A program made the translations under genes and the position numbers. Source: Bacteroidaceae bacterium (GTDB lineage Bacteria; Bacteroidota; Bacteroidia; Bacteroidales; Bacteroidaceae). Taken from it: DNA of 64,000 bases. The DNA is taken from the NCBI GenBank assembly GCA_024697945.1, contig JAILRU010000033.1:1-64000 (forward strand), written 5' to 3'. Under the pieces are notes generated by a model, which saw nothing but the letters and a program-made list of their open reading frames with translations, had not been told where the DNA came from and did no database searches. This document shows positions 8,223 to 16,951 of the stretch, piece after piece (the stretch's first letter is position 1; the number at the start of each line of letters is the position of its first letter).

Positions 8223-8791
8223 GACTTCTCATGAAAGAACCGTCTCTTGCAGAAACACGCTTGGTCGGAGGAACTTCGTTAGCCCTGCAATACGGGCATC
8301 GGTCATCGGTTGACCTTGATTTGTTCGGGCAGATAAACACTTCCTCAGAAACTTTGCTTCGTACTTTCGGGCAATGGGGCGAAGTAGAAAAATTAAGTTC
8401 TGGCGACAAGATAAAATGCTTCCGTATCAACAATGTAAAGGTTGACATTGTGGACTATGATTATCCTTGGATTGACGAGGTCGTCACAGAGGATGGTTTG
8501 AGACTTGCATCGCCCATAGACATTGCTGCCATGAAGATTTATGCCATTGAAAATCGTGGGTCGCGCAAGGACTTCATTGACATGTATTTCCTCCTCAAGC
8601 ACTATTCATTGTCCGAGATACTTCAATTCTACAAACGCAAGTACCCCGAGCATTCTGAATTTGTGGCCTTGCGAAGTCTCACCTATTTCGAGGACGCGGA
8701 GACATACGGTATACCGCCCATGTTCGCCGAAATGAACTGGGAAGAACTTAAACGCTCAATCATCAAGGCCGTCAACGATTATACGGCATAA
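8177..8791 (+). CDS. AbiEii-type nucleotidyltransferase toxin
   Basis: A 204-residue protein of the nucleotidyltransferase AbiEii/AbiGii family. The catalytic signature is complete: RLVGGTSLALQYGHRSSVD followed by LDLF, with the paired acidic residues, then VKVDIVDYDYPW carrying the third acidic position, and the helix IAAMKIYAIENRGSRKDFID typical of the family. Such toxins transfer nucleotides to RNA targets, including tRNA, and can cause abortive phage infection. The gene overlaps the upstream partner by 46 bases. It ends just before a convergent minus-strand gene with no terminator visible. Confidence 0.8.
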   Translation: MLSYQTIEPNILELLRLLMKEPSLAETRLVGGTSLALQYGHRSSVDLDLFGQINTSSETLLRTFGQWGEVEKLSSGDKIKCFRINNVKVDIVDYDYPWIDEVVTEDGLRLASPIDIAAMKIYAIENRGSRKDFIDMYFLLKHYSLSEILQFYKRKYPEHSEFVALRSLTYFEDAETYGIPPMFAEMNWEELKRSIIKAVNDYTA

Positions 8792-8824
8792 TCTGCCGTC
8801 AAGGGTCTCAGAGATTCTCAGAGG

Positions 8825-9421
8825 CTAATCATTCGGATAAAGCTTCTCGAACACCTTTGTCAGGGACTCGACCTCAGGCAGTAATGACTTCAGCTCCTCC
8901 TCGTCCTGGTTCCTGACAGCGGTCATGGCTTTCTCCAGCACATCCGCCAGCCTCCTGCAGTTGCTGCCACGACCAGGCGACCATATTGTGGCCAGACGAT
9001 AATCTCCAAAGAAGTAACGGGTTCCGTCGAGTCCCCTCCGTTCGTCATTGAACATACATGTGGCGACGGCATGTTCAATCAGGTTGCAGAACGCCAATGC
9101 CGTAGCCTTGTCTGTCTTGATCTCTAAAGAGTCCAACCTCAGTTTCGGCTCATCCGGCTCGGCATCCTTGTTCACCTCGCACCACTTCACCTGCAACCGT
9201 TCGCTTTCCTCATAACCGTAATACACATACAGGGCTGAGGGGAAGTCAAAAGATGGGAATATAAGCATCTGCTGGCTTGCCCTTTTCGACAGCCAAGTCC
9301 CGAAATACTTTTCTCCCCACAGCTTCTGCTGAGTTTGTGTCATCGGTTCCAGTCTGCTCTGGGCCTGTGCGCCAATGGCGGCCGCCATTAGCATCACTAA
9401 TGTAATGATCTGCTTTTTCAT
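8825..9421 (-). CDS. Exported hypothetical protein, last gene of the sigma-factor operon
   Basis: A protein of 198 residues starting MKKQIITLVMLMAAAIGAQAQ, a clear Sec signal peptide. An upstream ATG at 9451 would add ten residues before the signal and overlap the previous gene, so 9421 is preferred. The mature part has no domain I recognise. It is charged, mixed alpha/beta in appearance, with KYFGTWLSKRASQQMLIFPSF and GTRYFFGDYRLATIWSPGRG as memorable stretches. It follows the anti-sigma-like gene by 22 bases on the same strand, so it probably acts in the envelope process governed by that ECF sigma factor. Confidence 0.6.
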   Translation of the reverse strand: MKKQIITLVMLMAAAIGAQAQSRLEPMTQTQQKLWGEKYFGTWLSKRASQQMLIFPSFDFPSALYVYYGYEESERLQVKWCEVNKDAEPDEPKLRLDSLEIKTDKATALAFCNLIEHAVATCMFNDERRGLDGTRYFFGDYRLATIWSPGRGSNCRRLADVLEKAMTAVRNQDEEELKSLLPEVESLTKVFEKLYPND

Positions 9422-9443
9422 TGTATTTATAATAATGGGGGTA

Positions 9444-10505
9444 TTATTCAAACGATATATTTTTTATTACCTTCTTTGCGTCTTTGGTGAGTCGCATACG
9501 AATTGTCAGGGGTTTGTCCGTTGGCTTAAGTTCGACAACTTTATAGAAGCCAACGTACGAGAAGCGAATCTTGACGCCTGTGCGTGGAGCCCAAAAGGCG
9601 AAATGACCCGTGGAGTCTGCTGTCTCGCTGCCCCAAATCTTATTTCCTTCTTTCACTACGGCAATCATTGTATGAGGAAGTGGCTTATTGTCTTCATCAA
9701 GAACAATACCAGAGATACGGTAACGGCTTGCTTTCAGTTCCTCGTGCTGGTTCATGTAGTAGTCGCAAAGCGTGTCTGGCGATGTTGTGATATTTATAAC
9801 ACCATATTGGGCCAAATCCCCAAATTTCTCCATGTATGGATGTCGTGCTTCCTCCTCTTTCAGCACTTTTATATTTTCAAGCTCTTGGTGACGTTGTTTG
9901 AAGAATTTAACAAAAAATTTATCAAGGTGACCGATTTCCGTATTATTCAATGTTTGTTTAACGCTGTCTGGAAATAATTCCCCATTGATTAGCAGAAGTG
10001 GCTCACCATCAGGGATACGATATTTGTATCCCAGATTCCTCATAACATAACCTGACCCTAAATTTATCACTTGCGGAGGCAGATCATTAAATCCTGCGAT
10101 TTGGCCTTGTAAGGATTTGTCCAGATCTTTAAGCGACTCTGGTTTTATGTCCTGATTCTTTGCAAGAAGTTCTTGCCTTCTTATTTTAACCTGCTTTGTT
10201 GGGGAAGTTTTAGCAATCAATTCGGTTGGCTTTTCCGAGGACGATGGCTCTGATACGACGTCATGGGAAATGGGGTGTTCGGATATTTCTGTCAGTATCT
10301 GTTCTGTTTCTTTGGAATCGTGATTCAGAAAGAAGAGACCAGCTACGATAACGACGGATGCTGCGATGGCGAAACTTCCAATCCAAGAGTATAAAGAGCG
10401 CTTGCTAGCCTTGGTTTCCTTGCCAATGACTTCTTGCTCGAAACGTGCCCACTCTGCATCTACGTCGGGCATGCCTATTCTTTTATCAATATCTTCTGTT
10501 TTCAT
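9444..10505 (-). CDS. Anti-sigma-like membrane protein with TonB-plug-like and carboxypeptidase-regulatory domains
   Basis: About 353 residues in three parts. The N-terminal 40 residues are cytoplasmic (MKTEDIDKRIG...EWARFEQEV), as in short anti-sigma domains. One membrane helix follows (SWIGSFAIAASVVIVAGLFF, about 40-60). The periplasmic part has a plug-like segment (PLLLINGELFPDS ... IKVLKEEEA ... YGVINITT) and a C-terminal CarboxypepD-regulatory-like beta domain (ISGIVLDEDNKPLPHTMIAV ... STGHFAFWAP). The ATG at 10503-10505 follows the sigma-factor stop by one base; an upstream TTG at 10517 would overlap it. Its place next to the sigma gene suggests it holds the sigma factor until an envelope signal arrives. 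Having receptor-like domains on an anti-sigma protein is uncommon. Confidence 0.65.
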   Translation of the reverse strand: MKTEDIDKRIGMPDVDAEWARFEQEVIGKETKASKRSLYSWIGSFAIAASVVIVAGLFFLNHDSKETEQILTEISEHPISHDVVSEPSSSEKPTELIAKTSPTKQVKIRRQELLAKNQDIKPESLKDLDKSLQGQIAGFNDLPPQVINLGSGYVMRNLGYKYRIPDGEPLLLINGELFPDSVKQTLNNTEIGHLDKFFVKFFKQRHQELENIKVLKEEEARHPYMEKFGDLAQYGVINITTSPDTLCDYYMNQHEELKASRYRISGIVLDEDNKPLPHTMIAVVKEGNKIWGSETADSTGHFAFWAPRTGVKIRFSYVGFYKVVELKPTDKPLTIRMRLTKDAKKVIKNISFE

Positions 10506-10506
10506 C

Positions 10507-11019
10507 TTACTTAGCAATTTTGAGGGTTGTTCTTATCTTTGCCAAAGAGCGTGTAATGTGCTTGTTGACTGCCGACGAACTGATGCCAAGCGCAGAGGCC
10601 GTTTCTTCGTAGGTCAACTCGTCCTCATAGTGCAGCTTGAGCACTCGGCGGTCCTGTTCTGTCAGGTTGCCCTCGATGACTTGCTGCAATTGCTGCATAA
10701 GTTCTTCTCGCTCCTCGTCTTTCTGTTCGGCTGTCTCCCGTTGGAGTTCTTCCTCCATCCGCCTTTGCAGTTGCCGGTCGCGCAGGATGTGCAGACATTG
10801 GTTGCGAGTGGCAGCCAGCAGATAGCCTCTGGTGCAGTCCTCGCCAATCTGGGGTTTGCCTCGCCAGATTTGGGCGAACGCCTGATGGACGGCATCCTTG
10901 GCATCGTCGGCATTCTGTACCATCGAGAATGCCATGCGATACATGTGCGGATAGTTGTCCTTGAACAGGCGTTCAAACTTGGTTTTATTGTAATCCATAA
11001 ATGTCTCTTTGGTCTTCAT
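10507..11019 (-). CDS. ECF-family RNA polymerase sigma factor
   Basis: A 170-residue ECF sigma factor. Region 2 spans FERLFKDNYPHMYRMAFSMV and ADDAKDAVHQAFAQIW (about 15-65). Region 4 is LTEQDRRVLKLHYEDELTYE followed by ETASALGISSSAVNKHITRS (about 115-165), a clear helix-turn-helix that reads -35 sequences. An internal ATG at 10998 (MDYNKTKF) is an alternative start. A -7 element lies at 11157-11164, giving a leader of about 130 bases. The stop is one base before the anti-sigma-like gene, so the pair is translationally coupled. The regulon cannot be told from sequence alone. Confidence 0.88.
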   Translation of the reverse strand: MKTKETFMDYNKTKFERLFKDNYPHMYRMAFSMVQNADDAKDAVHQAFAQIWRGKPQIGEDCTRGYLLAATRNQCLHILRDRQLQRRMEEELQRETAEQKDEEREELMQQLQQVIEGNLTEQDRRVLKLHYEDELTYEETASALGISSSAVNKHITRSLAKIRTTLKIAK

Positions 11020-11156
11020 TCATCTATAAGACCCTCCAGTCGGTATATCAAATACCCCTGCTATGCAAAAAAGTTCCTGTATCATCGTTATTCTTTAAAA
11101 CAGGAAGCAGATATTGCAGTCGTCAAGTTTCCTCAGCGAGAGGAATAGTTATGATG

Positions 11157-11164
11157 CAAAGGTA
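11157..11164 (-). promoter_or_regulatory. -7 element for the sigma-factor operon
   Basis: The minus strand reads TACCTTTG followed by C. No TTTG is found at the usual distance, which may mean control by an alternative sigma factor or a weak promoter. Confidence 0.5.
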
Positions 11165-11259
11165 CGAAATATAATTAAGAATTAAGAGTTAAGAGTTAAG
11201 AAAAATACATAAAGAGAAAAACTATGATGCTTTATCTCTGTAAAGTCAACTATTTTTTG

Positions 11260-11267
11260 TATCTTTG
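11260..11267 (+). promoter_or_regulatory. -7 element for the kinase-like gene
   Basis: TATCTTTG followed by C, with a near-match TCTG 19 bases upstream (11237-11240). It lies downstream of the longest-frame start at 11224, so translation must begin after it. Confidence 0.6.
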
Positions 11268-11296
11268 CACGCAGATATATGAAATGACAATGAATC

Positions 11297-11928
11297 ATGA
11301 CTTACCTCAATCAGTTCCACAAGGAAGCTACGGAGCGCAAGATCCGGAAAATAGAAGAATCCTCCAAGTCGCCAATGAGCTCCGAGGACTTTGCCAAGTA
11401 TATGAAACACAATGTAGAGTTGGCAAAAAAAATGTAGATAGATTCGAAACGGAACTACGTTGTACAGAGCAATACGCCAAGGAGCATGGTTGCTGGATTC
11501 CGATGGAACACATCTTTGAACTTGGCGTACCAGGACCGAGCGGTAACGAGAATGACACATACGTTACTGACGATGCTGTCTTCAAGGTGAACAACTTGAT
11601 GAATAGCGCCAGTGTCGTGGCATTGCTTGAAAAGGTTCAGATGCACAATCTCCTCTTTCCTGATACAGCTTATAAGCTACATGGGTTTGCAGGCTTTGAA
11701 GGGCGAATAGTTCATCCCGTTCTTCGTCAAAAGCGGGTTGCCAATGCCCAACCTGCCACACAGGTGATGATTGACACTTATATGGCTGCACTTGGTTTCA
11801 CAAAGACCGAACTCGAAGGTCATTTTGCCAACGGCACATACGAAGCATGGGATTTGCTGCCTCGCAATGTGCTGGTTGACAAGGACGGGGACCTCTATGT
11901 GGTAGATGCTGAAATTAAACGACTTTAA
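11297..11928 (+). CDS. Polyvalent-protein-kinase-like gene split by a -1 frameshift at A8
   Basis: Two frames appear to form one protein of about 210 residues. The first (11297-11437) reads MTYLNQFHKEATERKIRKIE ... EDFAKYMKHNVELAKK and hits TAG three bases after a run of eight A at 11425-11432. The second frame continues NVDRFETELRCTEQYAKEHG to 11928. Nine A would join them. The rest resembles the kinase-like domain of bacterial and phage polyvalent proteins: TYVTDDAVFKVNNL, then LLPRNVLVDKDGDLYVVDAE with Asp/Asn positions similar to a kinase active site. The run reads A AAA AAA in the first frame, a classic slippery heptamer, so -1 frameshifting or transcriptional slippage could restore the protein. 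Mutation or sequencing error are the alternatives. The function is unknown. Confidence 0.6.
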
Positions 11929-11948
11929 ATAATAAATATCATTCATTT

Positions 11949-14441
11949 ATGCGTAATATACTATTCTCCCTGCTCTTTCTGCCGGCATTGATGGCAGCGG
12001 AAACAATTGATGTTAATAAGATTCGTCTGGTTGGGCCCTACCCTATGACGAAGCCTTTTATGACGGATACACTCGATTCGGAAGGGAATCGGATTGATTT
12101 GGATGAAGATTTCTTAATTCATAATTCTTCGCAAAGCTCAGGCGCAGGCGGAACACAATTCACAATTCATAATTCTAAAGGGGCCGGAAGAGAAGTTAAA
12201 GGAGATGAAGGCTTTGTGCTCTCTGTTGAGGCAGATGGGGGTAAGGCTCTTTATGTCGCCGGCTTCACCATGCAGAACACGGGTTTTGCGAAGGGTAAGG
12301 TCAACGTGAAGTGCGAGAGCAAGCACAAGCTCTTCATTGACGGCAATGAGCAGGGCGGCGACTTCGAGTTGGTTCCTGGGAGGCACGAGGTGAGCATTAA
12401 GTTGCTTCAAAAGGGCGACAAGCCTGATACACTCAGTGTTTCTGTGGAAAGTGAGCAGCCTATCGAAATCAATCCTGATGGCAAGCGTTATTGGACGAAT
12501 GCCGACATGATGCATGGCGAACGCATCAATGGCGTGGAGCTCTCCAGTTCGGCCAAGTATGTCCGCATCCATAAGAGCATTACCTACAAGGGCGGCGAGA
12601 CAGGAAGCAAGGACATCTTTATCGACCTCACGACAGGCAAGGAGTTCAACCTCGACGGCTTCCAGTACTGGTTGCCAGATGGCGACCGCTATCTGCGTTC
12701 TTATCGCGAGGCGGAGGGCACTTGGTGCTACGAGACGGTGGACATAAAGACGGGCGAAAAGACCTTTGTCGGCAAATACACAGGCAAGGGACACGCCTAC
12801 CCGACCAAGGACCTGAAGCACTTCCTTGTGACCATCGACGAGAAAGTGCCAGAGGAGAAGAACAAAGACGTGCATCAGATACTTGAGCCCGATGACCGTC
12901 AGCCCGGCTGGCGTAATCGCCGCAACTACTCGCTCTACGACATCGAGACGGGTATCACGACGCCCATCACAAAAGGCGCTCGCAATGTCTATGTCACTCC
13001 AAACAAGAACGCAAGCCGCTATTTGATTTCCATTCGCACAGAACAACTGACAGAGCGTCCCTTCGAGTTCACTGACCTGCTTCTGCTCGACGCAGCCACA
13101 GGAAAGGTCGATACGCTGGTTCGTCACGACGGTTTCATTGGCTCGTTCCAGTTCTCACCAGACGAGAAATATGTCTCTCTGACAGGTAGCCCTGAGGCTC
13201 TCGGTGGCATAGGCAACACACTTCCCAAAGGCGTTACGCCAAGCAGCTACGAGTACGAGTTGTTTCTCATTGACCTTCAGACAAAAGAGAAACATTGCTT
13301 GACGCGTGACTTCGACCCGTCCGTCACGTCTTATCAATGGTCGGAACAGGATGGCATGATTTATGCGCTTTGCGAAAACCGCGACACAAAGAGCATGTAT
13401 CGCATCAATCCGAAGGACGGGGCCGCTGAGCTTTTGTCTCTCTCCGAGCCCTATATATATAGTAGCTTCAGTCTGGCAAAGGAGAAGCCCTTCCTAGCCT
13501 ATATCGGTGAGAGCAGCATGAGCACAGACCGGTGCTGGCTTCGCGACCTCAAGACAGGAAAAGAAAAAGTGCTTTGTGACCTGAACCCCACTCGACTCAA
13601 GGACATCCTGCTTGGCGAGTGCCGCGACTGGAACTTCAAGGCAGAGCGAGGCGATACCATCTATGGTTGCTACTACTTGCCGCCTTTCTTCGACGAGACA
13701 AAGCAATACCCGATGCTCGTCTATTACTATGGCGGTTGCTCGCCTGTAGGCCGATACCTCGACAGCTACTACAACTATCAGGAATGGGCAGCTATGGGCT
13801 ACGTGGTCTATGTGATTCAGCCTTCAGGTTGCAGTGGTTTCGGTCAAGAGTTCGCTTCCAGGCATGTGAATGCATACGGCGACTATACAGCCGACGATAT
13901 CATTCAGGGCACCAAACAATTCTGCAAGGAACATCCGTACGTCAAGGCAGACAAGATAGGATGTATGGGTGCGAGCTACGGAGGCTTCATGACGATGTAC
14001 CTGCAAACTGTGACCGACATCTTCGCTGCTGCCATGAGTCATGCAGGCATCAGTAATCCTGCCAGCTATTGGGGCTACGGCTACTGGGGCTACTCCTACA
14101 GTACGACCTCTGCGGCTCACTCCTACCCCTGGAACAACATGGAACTATACAGCGGACATGCCCCGCTCTTCAATGCCGACAAGGTGCACACGCCCATCCT
14201 TTTCATGCATGGCGGAGCAGATACGAACGTGCCCATCAACGAGAGCATTCAGATGTTCACAGCACTCAAACTGCTCGGCCGGGAGTGTGCTTTCATTACG
14301 GTTGAAGGTGAGAACCACCATATCCTTAACTACGACAAGCGCATTCGTTGGCATGACAGCATCATGGCTTGGTTTGCCCGTTGGCTGCAGGACGACCCAA
14401 CTTGGTGGAACTCGATGTATCCAGAGAAAAACCTGAAGTAA
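11949..14441 (+). CDS. Secreted S9 family prolyl oligopeptidase/dipeptidyl peptidase
   Basis: An 830-residue serine peptidase with a signal peptide (MRNILFSLLFLPALMAAE), a beta-propeller-like middle (KYVSLTGSPEA, PDGDRYLRSY) and a C-terminal alpha/beta-hydrolase domain. The triad is visible: Ser in CMGASYGGFM near residue 675, Asp in GGADTNVP near 755, and His in GENHHIL near 788. It probably trims peptides in the periplasm, like DPP-type S9 enzymes of Bacteroidales. Residues about 55-77 are encoded by two copies of an AATTCATAATTC-type repeat (12112-12128 and 12155-12177) that also occurs between genes. The stop overlaps the mutS2 start by one base (TAATG), so the two genes are coupled. Confidence 0.87.
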   Translation: MRNILFSLLFLPALMAAETIDVNKIRLVGPYPMTKPFMTDTLDSEGNRIDLDEDFLIHNSSQSSGAGGTQFTIHNSKGAGREVKGDEGFVLSVEADGGKALYVAGFTMQNTGFAKGKVNVKCESKHKLFIDGNEQGGDFELVPGRHEVSIKLLQKGDKPDTLSVSVESEQPIEINPDGKRYWTNADMMHGERINGVELSSSAKYVRIHKSITYKGGETGSKDIFIDLTTGKEFNLDGFQYWLPDGDRYLRSYREAEGTWCYETVDIKTGEKTFVGKYTGKGHAYPTKDLKHFLVTIDEKVPEEKNKDVHQILEPDDRQPGWRNRRNYSLYDIETGITTPITKGARNVYVTPNKNASRYLISIRTEQLTERPFEFTDLLLLDAATGKVDTLVRHDGFIGSFQFSPDEKYVSLTGSPEALGGIGNTLPKGVTPSSYEYELFLIDLQTKEKHCLTRDFDPSVTSYQWSEQDGMIYALCENRDTKSMYRINPKDGAAELLSLSEPYIYSSFSLAKEKPFLAYIGESSMSTDRCWLRDLKTGKEKVLCDLNPTRLKDILLGECRDWNFKAERGDTIYGCYYLPPFFDETKQYPMLVYYYGGCSPVGRYLDSYYNYQEWAAMGYVVYVIQPSGCSGFGQEFASRHVNAYGDYTADDIIQGTKQFCKEHPYVKADKIGCMGASYGGFMTMYLQTVTDIFAAAMSHAGISNPASYWGYGYWGYSYSTTSAAHSYPWNNMELYSGHAPLFNADKVHTPILFMHGGADTNVPINESIQMFTALKLLGRECAFITVEGENHHILNYDKRIRWHDSIMAWFARWLQDDPTWWNSMYPEKNLK

Positions 14442-16930
14442 TGACACTCGAAGAGAAGATAGGTTTTAATGAGGTTCGTGCGATGCTGCACGGCTACTGC
14501 CTCAGTCCTTTGGGGCATGAGCGTGTGGATGCTATGCAGTTCCAAACCAATCATGAGACAATCACAACACTTCACCTGCAACTTGCAGAGATTGGCTTTA
14601 TTCTTCAGACTTCCACAGAATTACCAGACCAGGATTTCTTCGACCTGCGACCAGACATTCACCGCATCCACATTGAAGGGACCTACCTCGAAGAGCAGAC
14701 GCTCTGGGAATTGTTGCGGACGTTGCGGACACTTCATGGTTGGGTGGCGATTGCAAGAGAGACCCCTGCCCTCGAGAAACTTGCCGAAGGTGTCTTTACC
14801 TTCCTCACCGTTACGCGTCGCCTTGAACAGATACTCGACAAGTTCGGGCATATCAAGGACGAAGCAAGCAAAGAGCTTTTGTCTATTCGTCATGAGCTGA
14901 AGCGAGCAGAGGGTAGTGTCAGTCGGACTTTGACAAGCATTCTTAAGTCAGCTCAAGCTGAGGGTTTAGTTGAGAAAGATGTCACGCCAGCCATTCGCGA
15001 CGGACGATTGGTTATTCCCGTAGCTCCGGCTTTAAAACGCCGTATCAAAGGTATCATCCACGATGAGAGTGCGACAGGCAAGACGGTATTCATTGAGCCT
15101 GCCGAAGTGGTGGAAGCCAACAACCGCATCCGCGAACTGGAGGGCGAGGAGAAGAGAGAAGTCATCCGCATCCTGCGTGAGTTCACAGAGCAACTGCGTC
15201 CCAACATAAAGGAACTGCTGCGAGGCTTCGAGTTCCTTGCCGACATAGAGTTCCTACTCGCAAAGCATCACCTGACGAAATCCATCGCCGGTCTTTCTCC
15301 AGAGATATATTCTACGCCTCTTATCGACTGGTACGATGCCCGGCATCCGCTTCTCGAAGCAAAGTTACGCAAGCAAGACTCGAAAATAGTGCCGCTCACC
15401 ATTGCCCTGACCAAGAGGCAACGCATCCTTATCATCAGTGGACCGAATGCAGGTGGCAAGAGTGTTTGCCTAAAGACAGTCGGTCTCTTGCAATACATGT
15501 TGCAATGCGGCCTGCCTGTCCCGATGGCAGACGGTTCGAGGGCAGGTATCTTCCAGCAAATCTTTATCGACATCGGTGACGAACAGAGCATTGAGGACGA
15601 CCTGAGCACATACAGTAGCCACCTGCTCAACATGAAGCGCATGATGGCTGGCTGCATGCCTTCTTCACTCCTGCTTATCGACGAGTTTGGTGGTGGTACA
15701 GAGCCTACCATTGGTGGAGCAATAGCAGAAGCTGTGTTGAAGCGTTTCGTTGAGAAGGGAGCCTTTGGTGTCATCACGACTCACTACCAGAACCTCAAGC
15801 ATTTCGCTGAAGACACGCCTGGTGTGGTGAATGGTGCAATGCTTTATGACAGGCAGAAGATGGCAGCACTCTTCCAGTTGCAGATAGGCAACCCAGGCAG
15901 CAGCTTTGCAGTGGAGATTGCCCGAAAGATTGGTATTCCTGAAGATGTCATAGCCGATGCGACAGAGCTCGTAGGACGTGAATACGTCAATGCAGACAAG
16001 TACCTGCTTGATATTACACGCGACAAGCGCTATTGGGAAGGCAAGCGGCAGACGATTCACTCTCAGGAAAAGCAGATGGTTCAGACTATCGAGCAATACG
16101 AGAAGGAGATAGATGAGCTGCGAACAAAGCGTAAGGAAATCATTCGCGAGGCAAAGGCAGAGGCCGACAAGATTATTGCTGCTGCCAATGCTCAAATAGA
16201 AAACACCATTCGCGAAATCAAAGAAGCGCAGGCAGATAAGGAAAGGACGCGTTCTGCAAGGCAGCAGCTGCAGACCTTCCGCGAAGAGGTAGGGCAGATG
16301 AGTCAGGAAGAGCTTGATGCATACGTGGAGAAGAAACGACAACAGATAGAAGCAAGAAGGCAGAGGCATAAGGAAAGGCTGGCAGCCAAGCAAAAAGCCT
16401 CTTCAGAGGAAATTAAAAATGAAAAATTAAAAATTAAAAAGGATTCTTTTGAAGAGGCACTTTCCGTAGGGGCTTTCGTTCGTATCAAGGGGCAAACCTC
16501 AGTCGGCACTATTACTGCCATCGAGGGCAAGCAGGCAACGGTCACATTTGGTGTGATGCGAACACTAGTTGACCTCAAACGGTTAGAACAAGCGACAAAG
16601 CCTTCCCCATCGGAAGAGACAGGGGGTAGCCATTCTTTCCTCACACGCCAGACTCAGGACAGCATTCGCCAGAAGCATCTCGACTTCAAGCAAGAGATAG
16701 ATGTACGAGGCATGCGAGCTGACGAAGCGTTGCGGGCTGTGACTTATTTCATTGACGATGCCCTTCTAGTCAATGTTTCTCGCGTCCGTATCCTTCACGG
16801 CACAGGTACAGGGGCATTACGGCAGGTCATCCGTCAGTATCTGGCAACTGTGCCAGGTGTCGTCAGAGTTCACGACGAACATGTTCAGTTTGGCGGAGCA
16901 GGCATCACTGTTATAGAATTCAGAGAATAA
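14441..16930 (+). CDS. mutS2: Endonuclease MutS2
   Basis: An 829-residue MutS2. Walker A is SGPNAGGKS near 331, Walker B is LLLIDEFGGGTEP near 410, followed by a long coiled coil (about 510-650) and a C-terminal Smr nuclease domain with DVRGMRADEA and HGTGTGALR (about 750-829). MutS2 acts on recombination intermediates and, in other bacteria, on collided ribosomes, rather than in mismatch repair. The ATG at 14441 overlaps the upstream stop; longer starts lie inside the peptidase gene. An AT-rich repeat at about 16411-16441 encodes EEIKNEKLKIKK and is bracketed by the inverted pair GCCTCTTCA/TGAAGAGGC (16397-16455). A GC-rich repeat follows at about 16600-16632. Confidence 0.93.
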   Translation: MTLEEKIGFNEVRAMLHGYCLSPLGHERVDAMQFQTNHETITTLHLQLAEIGFILQTSTELPDQDFFDLRPDIHRIHIEGTYLEEQTLWELLRTLRTLHGWVAIARETPALEKLAEGVFTFLTVTRRLEQILDKFGHIKDEASKELLSIRHELKRAEGSVSRTLTSILKSAQAEGLVEKDVTPAIRDGRLVIPVAPALKRRIKGIIHDESATGKTVFIEPAEVVEANNRIRELEGEEKREVIRILREFTEQLRPNIKELLRGFEFLADIEFLLAKHHLTKSIAGLSPEIYSTPLIDWYDARHPLLEAKLRKQDSKIVPLTIALTKRQRILIISGPNAGGKSVCLKTVGLLQYMLQCGLPVPMADGSRAGIFQQIFIDIGDEQSIEDDLSTYSSHLLNMKRMMAGCMPSSLLLIDEFGGGTEPTIGGAIAEAVLKRFVEKGAFGVITTHYQNLKHFAEDTPGVVNGAMLYDRQKMAALFQLQIGNPGSSFAVEIARKIGIPEDVIADATELVGREYVNADKYLLDITRDKRYWEGKRQTIHSQEKQMVQTIEQYEKEIDELRTKRKEIIREAKAEADKIIAAANAQIENTIREIKEAQADKERTRSARQQLQTFREEVGQMSQEELDAYVEKKRQQIEARRQRHKERLAAKQKASSEEIKNEKLKIKKDSFEEALSVGAFVRIKGQTSVGTITAIEGKQATVTFGVMRTLVDLKRLEQATKPSPSEETGGSHSFLTRQTQDSIRQKHLDFKQEIDVRGMRADEALRAVTYFIDDALLVNVSRVRILHGTGTGALRQVIRQYLATVPGVVRVHDEHVQFGGAGITVIEFRE

Positions 16931-16951
16931 ACAGTAAAACAGTAAACTAAC

